Notes under the pieces: model-generated
Database searches by the model: none
The model's input: the letters and a program-made list of their open reading frames with translations, nothing else
What the model was told of the DNA's origin: nothing
Translations under genes and position numbers: made by a program
Origin: an uncultured Aquincola sp.
Lineage (GTDB): Bacteria > Pseudomonadota > Gammaproteobacteria > Burkholderiales > Burkholderiaceae
Length of the DNA: 11,344 bases
Assembly: GCA_937883885.1 (NCBI GenBank)
Contig: CAKZXL010000401.1
Location: 1 to 11,344 of the forward strand
Direction: 5' to 3'
Shown: piece after piece, positions 9,502 through 11,344 of the stretch
Position numbering within the stretch: the first letter of the stretch is position 1
Layout of the letters: each line of letters begins with the position of its first letter

Positions 9502-10497
9502 ATGAGCCTTGTCCTGTCCGCCCTCGATCAGTCCGTCTCGCTTGCCGGCAGCAGCGAAGACGCCGCCATCCGCGACAGCGTGAGCCTGGCGGCCCACTGC
9601 GAAGCCGAGGGCTACCACCGCTTCTGGCTGAGCGAGCACCATGCGCTGCCCACCATCATCGGCACCGCGCCCGAGGTGCTGATGGCCGCGGTGGCCGCCA
9701 CCACGCAGCGCATCCGCATCGGCAGCGCGGGGGTGATGCTGCCGCACTATTCGGCCTTCAAGGTGGCCGAACAGTTCCGGGTGCTGGAAGCGCTGGCGCC
9801 CGGCCGCATCGACCTGGGCGTAGGCCGTGCGCCGGGCGGCGACATGCGCACCGCGATGGCCCTGAACCCGCAGGCGCACCACGCGGCCGAGCACTTTCCG
9901 CAGCAGGTGCGCGACCTGCAGGCCTGGACCAGCGGCCAGCCGCACAACGGCATCACGGCCCACCCGCGCGGGCCGCATGCGCCGCAGGTGTGGGTGCTGG
10001 GCAGCAGCGACTACGGCGCGCAGCTGGCCGCGCACTTCGGCCTGCCGTATGCCTTTGCCTACTTCTTCATGGACGGCCAGGGCGTGGAACAGGCGCTGCG
10101 CCTGTACCGCGACCTCTACCGCCCCAGCGAGCGGCACCCCACGCCGCAGCCCACCATCTGCGTGTGGGCGCTGGCCGCCGGCACCGAAGAAGAAGCCCGC
10201 CACCATGCGCTGAGCCGCGGACGCTGGCGCGTGGACCGCGCCCGCGGCGTGCTGGGCCCGCTGCAGCCGCCGGACGCGGTGGCGGCGCGCGGCTTCACCG
10301 AGGTGGAGATGGCCACCACCGTGGACGCCATGCGCCGCAAGGCCCTGGTGGGCACCGGCGAGCAGGTGGCGGCGATGCTGCAACAGCTGGCCGACCAGCT
10401 GCAGCTGGGCGAGATCGTGATCAACACCTGGGCTCACGACCCCGCGGTGCGCCGCCGCTCTTACACGCTGATAGCGCAGGCGATGCGCGGGGCTTGA
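9502..10497 (+). CDS. LLM-class flavin-dependent oxidoreductase (luciferase-like monooxygenase)
   Basis: This 331-residue protein is typical of the single-chain, MsnO8/YhbW-like branch of the bacterial luciferase superfamily. Conserved blocks are LSALDQSVSLAGSS near the N terminus, YHRFWLSEHHALPTIIGTAPEVL, the strand IRIGSAGVMLPHYSAFKVAEQF, LDLGVGRAPGG-like IDLGVGRAPGGD, QVWVLGSSDYGAQLAAHFGLPYAFA, and a C-terminal VGTGEQVAAML before EIVINTW. It is an FMN- or F420-type TIM barrel; in this branch reduced FMN is likely. The substrate is unknown. The start at 9502 (MSLVLSALDQS) matches the family although no Shine-Dalgarno is clear; a GTG at 9442 in frame would add 20 unlike residues. It is divergent from thiC. 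Confidence 0.93.
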   Translation: MSLVLSALDQSVSLAGSSEDAAIRDSVSLAAHCEAEGYHRFWLSEHHALPTIIGTAPEVLMAAVAATTQRIRIGSAGVMLPHYSAFKVAEQFRVLEALAPGRIDLGVGRAPGGDMRTAMALNPQAHHAAEHFPQQVRDLQAWTSGQPHNGITAHPRGPHAPQVWVLGSSDYGAQLAAHFGLPYAFAYFFMDGQGVEQALRLYRDLYRPSERHPTPQPTICVWALAAGTEEEARHHALSRGRWRVDRARGVLGPLQPPDAVAARGFTEVEMATTVDAMRRKALVGTGEQVAAMLQQLADQLQLGEIVINTWAHDPAVRRRSYTLIAQAMRGA

Positions 10498-10501
10498 ACC
10501 A

Positions 10502-10517
10502 GGCGGGTCAGCCCGCC
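10502..10517. terminator. GC-rich hairpin between convergent LLM and metW genes
   Basis: GGCGGG (10502-10507) pairs with CCCGCC (10512-10517) across a 4-nt loop. The hairpin occupies the 10-bp gap between the two stop codons and includes the metW stop (10510-10508). It is short of a T-run on either side, so it is a plausible but imperfect bidirectional terminator. Confidence 0.45.
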
Positions 10518-11098
10518 AGTCGCTCGAATTTGAAGACGGCCACGCTGGCCAGCAGGTTGGGCAGCGTGCGCACCGGCTTGCCGTGCTGGATGCCGAAGCT
10601 CTCGATCACCGACAGGCCGTTCTTGCGGGCCAGCACCTCGAAATCGGCATAGGTGCCGACGCGGATGTTGGGCGTGTCGTACCACTGGTAGGGCAGCACC
10701 CGCGTCACCGGCATGCGGCCCGAAGCCACGCGGATGCGGTTGGGCCAGTGCGCGAAGTTGGGAAAGCTGACGATGCCGATGCGGCCCACGCGGGCGGTTT
10801 CCTGCAGCATCTTCTCGGTGTTGCGCAGGTGTTGCAGCGTGTCCAGCTGCAGCACCACGTCGAACGACTGATCCTCGAACAGCGCCAGACCCTCTTCCAG
10901 ATTGAGCTGCAGCACCTTCACATCGCGCCGGATGCAGGCCGCCACCTTCTCATCGTCGATCTCCACCCCAAAGCCGCGGCACTGCCGGTGATCGCGCAGG
11001 TGCGCCAGCAGCGCGCCGTCGCCGCAGCCGAGGTCGAGCACGCGGCTGCCGAAGGGAACGAGCGACGCAATGGTTTCCATATCCGCCCTGTCACTCAT
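10508..11098 (-). CDS. metW: Methionine biosynthesis protein MetW
   Basis: This 196-residue protein has the SAM-dependent methyltransferase fold: VLDLGCGDG (20-28, SAM motif I), GFGVEIDDEKV with the acidic residue of motif II, and FDVVLQLDTLQHL (motif IV). The MetW-specific segment SFPNFAHWPNRIRVASGRMPV is followed by PYQWYDTPNIRVGTYADFEVL. MetW partners MetX in methionine synthesis in many proteobacteria; it is reported to be needed for MetX homoserine O-acyltransferase activity in such pairs. The ATG at 11098 follows GAGGGG (11114-11109) on the minus strand. metX lies upstream in the same direction, but the gap is 112 bp rather than the usual near-zero spacing. Confidence 0.95.
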   Translation of the reverse strand: MSDRADMETIASLVPFGSRVLDLGCGDGALLAHLRDHRQCRGFGVEIDDEKVAACIRRDVKVLQLNLEEGLALFEDQSFDVVLQLDTLQHLRNTEKMLQETARVGRIGIVSFPNFAHWPNRIRVASGRMPVTRVLPYQWYDTPNIRVGTYADFEVLARKNGLSVIESFGIQHGKPVRTLPNLLASVAVFKFERLAG

Positions 11099-11210
11099 GA
11101 TGTCAGCCCCTCGCCCGTCGAGTACGCCGGTCGATCCCCCGAGGGGATGGCGGGCCGGCTTGGGGCGGCCCGGCGCTCGGCCCGCGGGACGATCAGAGCA
11201 AAGCTCGTCC
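11099..11210. repeat. Palindrome-rich intergenic element between metX and metW
   Basis: This 112-bp spacer holds three inverted repeats in a row: ATCCCC-CGA-GGGGAT (11134-11148), GCGGGCCG with CGGCCCGC (11150-11157 and 11178-11185), and GGACGA with TCGTCC (11187-11192 and 11205-11210, enclosing GAGC-AAA-GCTC). The composition, including CCGCCCCAAG on the minus strand, resembles the dispersed intergenic repeats of Burkholderiales. The metW Shine-Dalgarno lies in its last part. No gene is seen in it. Confidence 0.55.
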
Positions 11211-11344
11211 TCATGCGAACTCCTTGGCCACGTTGTCGAAGTAGGCGCGCAGCACCGCGTGGTAGCGCGGGTCTTCCAGCAGGAAGGCGTCGTGGCCGTG
11301 CGGGGCGTCGATCTCGGCGTAGCTGACGTCGCGCTGGTTGTCGA
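11211..11344 (-). CDS. metX: Homoserine O-acyltransferase MetX, C-terminal end (cut by window edge)
   Basis: The minus strand is open from the window edge to a TGA at 11213-11211, encoding 44 codons. The peptide [20 protein letters not shown] then [19 protein letters not shown] matches the C terminus of MetX, an alpha/beta-hydrolase that acylates homoserine with acetyl- or succinyl-CoA as the first committed step of methionine synthesis. The His in GHDAFL is the catalytic-triad histidine. Whether the acyl donor is acetyl- or succinyl-CoA cannot be told from this part. metW follows downstream on the same strand, which supports the call. Confidence 0.92.
   Translation of the reverse strand, partial: DNQRDVSYAEIDAPHGHDAFLLEDPRYHAVLRAYFDNVAKEFA

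Noticed and set aside
10583..11326. A 247-codon plus-strand frame opposite metW and the metX-metW spacer
   Set aside because: It is the complement of metW coding continued by chance through the GC-rich spacer, with no protein-family signal.

Overview
The window looks like ordinary chromosome from a high-GC betaproteobacterium, most likely a Burkholderiales member of the Rubrivivax/Leptothrix/Ideonella type. This rests on very strong GC bias at third codon positions, the metX-metW pair, an AcoR-type sigma-54 activator, and an intergenic repeat of a kind I associate with that group. The placement is inference from style, not from a database search. I see no rRNA or tRNA genes, insertion sequences, phage genes or CRISPR arrays.

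Layout from left to right: (1) a 5' fragment of a LysE-family exporter on the minus strand, divergent from an Lrp/AsnC-type regulator (355-819). (2) An AI-2E-family membrane protein (789-1883, minus), which overlaps the end of the regulator gene tail to tail, preceded on the same strand by a small exported DUF302-like protein (1954-2418). (3) A self-contained inducible module: a GAF-PAS-AAA+-Fis sigma-54 activator of the AcoR family (2605-4575), then a 215-bp control region with a 47-bp nested inverted repeat and a -24/-12 promoter, then a flavin monooxygenase with an N-terminal NTF2/SnoaL-like domain (4791-6614). (4) An OmpW-type outer-membrane protein (6634-7236, minus) with a perfect FNR/Anr-type box upstream. 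(5) thiC (7386-9236, minus), with a TPP riboswitch, a sigma-70 promoter that would start the transcript at the first base of the riboswitch, and a hairpin that covers the thiC Shine-Dalgarno. (6) A luciferase-like flavin oxidoreductase (9502-10497). (7) metW (10508-11098, minus) and the 3' end of metX (11211-11344, minus), separated by a 112-bp palindrome-rich spacer.

The most interesting part is the regulator-UAS-promoter-monooxygenase unit at 2605-6614. Its logic can be read directly: a GAF/PAS sensor ATPase would bind the inverted repeat and switch on sigma-54 transcription of the monooxygenase. The inducer and substrate cannot be read from the sequence. The rest is housekeeping metabolism (thiamine, methionine) and envelope functions with several readable control sites. 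I found nothing that clearly amounts to an undescribed defence or mobile system.
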